Below, piece by piece: positions 5,630-6,314 of a DNA stretch of 6,314 nt. How positions within the stretch are numbered: the first letter of the stretch is position 1; each line of letters begins with the position of its first letter. The stretch covers positions 1 through 6,314 of the forward strand of contig JAQTLI010000176.1 in NCBI GenBank assembly GCA_028714995.1. Reading direction: 5' to 3'. The position numbers and the translations under genes were made by a program. Under the pieces are notes generated by a model, which was given only the letters and a program-made list of their open reading frames with translations, was not told where the DNA came from and did no database searches. The DNA comes from Methylobacter sp. Lineage in GTDB: Bacteria > Pseudomonadota > Gammaproteobacteria > Methylococcales > Methylomonadaceae.

Positions 5630-6314
5630 TAATAATCTCTTACAGGAGGCGGCGCAAGCACAACTCTTGAACCATTCGATTCCGCAGAACTAACGACACC
5701 AGCGGCTTCCATAGTTTCTATAATAGTTGCTGCGCGGTTATAACCCACTTTAAAACGTCTTTGTACGCTGGATATCGAAGCTTTGCGCGATTCTGTAACA
5801 AACTGCACGGCCTCGTCATATAGCGCATCAGACTCTCCGCTGCTGCTGTTACCGTCACCACCCATGCCGAAACCATCACTGGAATCAGAAGGTTCTTTGG
5901 TGATTTCATCCAGATAATTAGCGGGAGCTGTCTGTTTTAAAAATTCAACCACGCGATGAACTTCATGATCATCAACAAAGGCGCCATGTGCACGAATCGG
6001 AATACTGGTTCCTGATGGCAAGAACAGCATATCGCCATTGCCTAGCAAGGCTTCCGCGCCACCCTGATCAAGTACAGTGCGCGAGTCGATGCGTGACGAT
6101 ACCTGAAATGAAATCCGGGTGGGTATGTTGGCTTTAATCAAACCGGTCAATACATCAACCGACGGACGCTGAGTTGCCAATATCAAATGTATGCCGGCAG
6201 CTCTAGCCTTTTGCGCCAGACGAGCGATCAGTTCTTCAACCTTTTTACCGACTACCATCATCATATCGGCCAATTCATCAATGACGATGACGATGCTAGG
6301 TAAAGTGGTTAATA
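5629..6314 (-). CDS. ftsK: DNA translocase FtsK, C-terminal part (N-terminus outside window)
   Basis: The frame enters at the window edge and gives 227 codons to the TAA at 5631-5629. FtsK is a septum-bound hexameric ATPase that pumps DNA toward dif and activates XerCD to resolve chromosome dimers at division. Visible features are Walker B SIVIVIDELADMMM (residues 6-19 of the fragment), the conserved VGKKVEELIARLAQKARAAG, the LATQRPSVDV motif (about 45-54), and TRISFQVSSRIDSRTVLDQGGAEALLG with the GDMLFLP strand. A Ser/Gly/Asp-rich linker (about 141-162) follows. Last is the gamma winged-helix domain (about 163-223: LYDEAVQFVTESRKASISSVQRRFKVGYNRA), which reads KOPS sites. Walker A and the N-terminal membrane helices are off the window. 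A start at the TTG 6273 would be an artefact, because the reading continues upstream through Walker B. The identification is essentially certain. Confidence 0.98.
   Translation of the reverse strand, partial: LTTLPSIVIVIDELADMMMVVGKKVEELIARLAQKARAAGIHLILATQRPSVDVLTGLIKANIPTRISFQVSSRIDSRTVLDQGGAEALLGNGDMLFLPSGTSIPIRAHGAFVDDHEVHRVVEFLKQTAPANYLDEITKEPSDSSDGFGMGGDGNSSSGESDALYDEAVQFVTESRKASISSVQRRFKVGYNRAATIIETMEAAGVVSSAESNGSRVVLAPPPVRDY

Noticed and set aside
5718..5909. A 63-codon minus-strand frame inside ftsK
   Set aside because: It lies within the certain FtsK linker and gamma-domain coding region in another frame.

Overview
All recognisable genes in this window lie on the minus strand, so transcription runs from high to low coordinates. 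The best-identified gene is the C-terminal end of the DNA translocase FtsK, which is of a proteobacterial type. The other clear gene is the N-terminal two thirds or so of a giant Ser/Thr-kinase-like / AAA-ATPase protein. This architecture is known as the 'trifunctional kinase / ATP-binding / sensor histidine kinase' family. The combination, together with the codon use, suggests a gammaproteobacterium. A methanotroph-like lineage (Methylococcales) is possible, but that placement is inference from family knowledge and not proven by the sequence.

Reading in the direction of transcription: (1) 6314-5629 is ftsK, with its 5' end outside the window. (2) 5629-5441 is a 62-residue two-helix membrane protein whose ATG overlaps the ftsK stop by one base (TAATG). 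(3) 5440-5191 is a non-coding gap. It holds a terminator-like hairpin and two perfect 16-bp tandem repeats with a palindromic core. (4) 5190-4815 is a small, Met-rich, four-cysteine protein that looks exported. Its signal peptide is in a different frame from its body, and one extra base at 5139-5140 explains this. (5) 4767-4243 and 4239-3688 are a tight two-gene pair of unknown function: a two-helix membrane protein with a basic cytoplasmic tail, then a soluble coiled-coil protein. (6) 3687-3418 is a non-coding gap. (7) 3417-1 is the kinase/ATPase protein, which runs off the window edge before any GAF or histidine-kinase domain could be seen.

The functional picture is a housekeeping end (FtsK, chromosome segregation at division) followed by an accessory-looking stretch. 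The two unknown genes are probably co-transcribed and may work as a membrane anchor plus coiled-coil partner. The kinase gene is visibly GC-richer than that pair. Its kinase domain lacks the catalytic Asp (HGG in place of HRD), so it may be a pseudokinase sensing or scaffolding module in front of an intact AAA ATPase. No tRNA, rRNA, insertion sequence or CRISPR array was seen.
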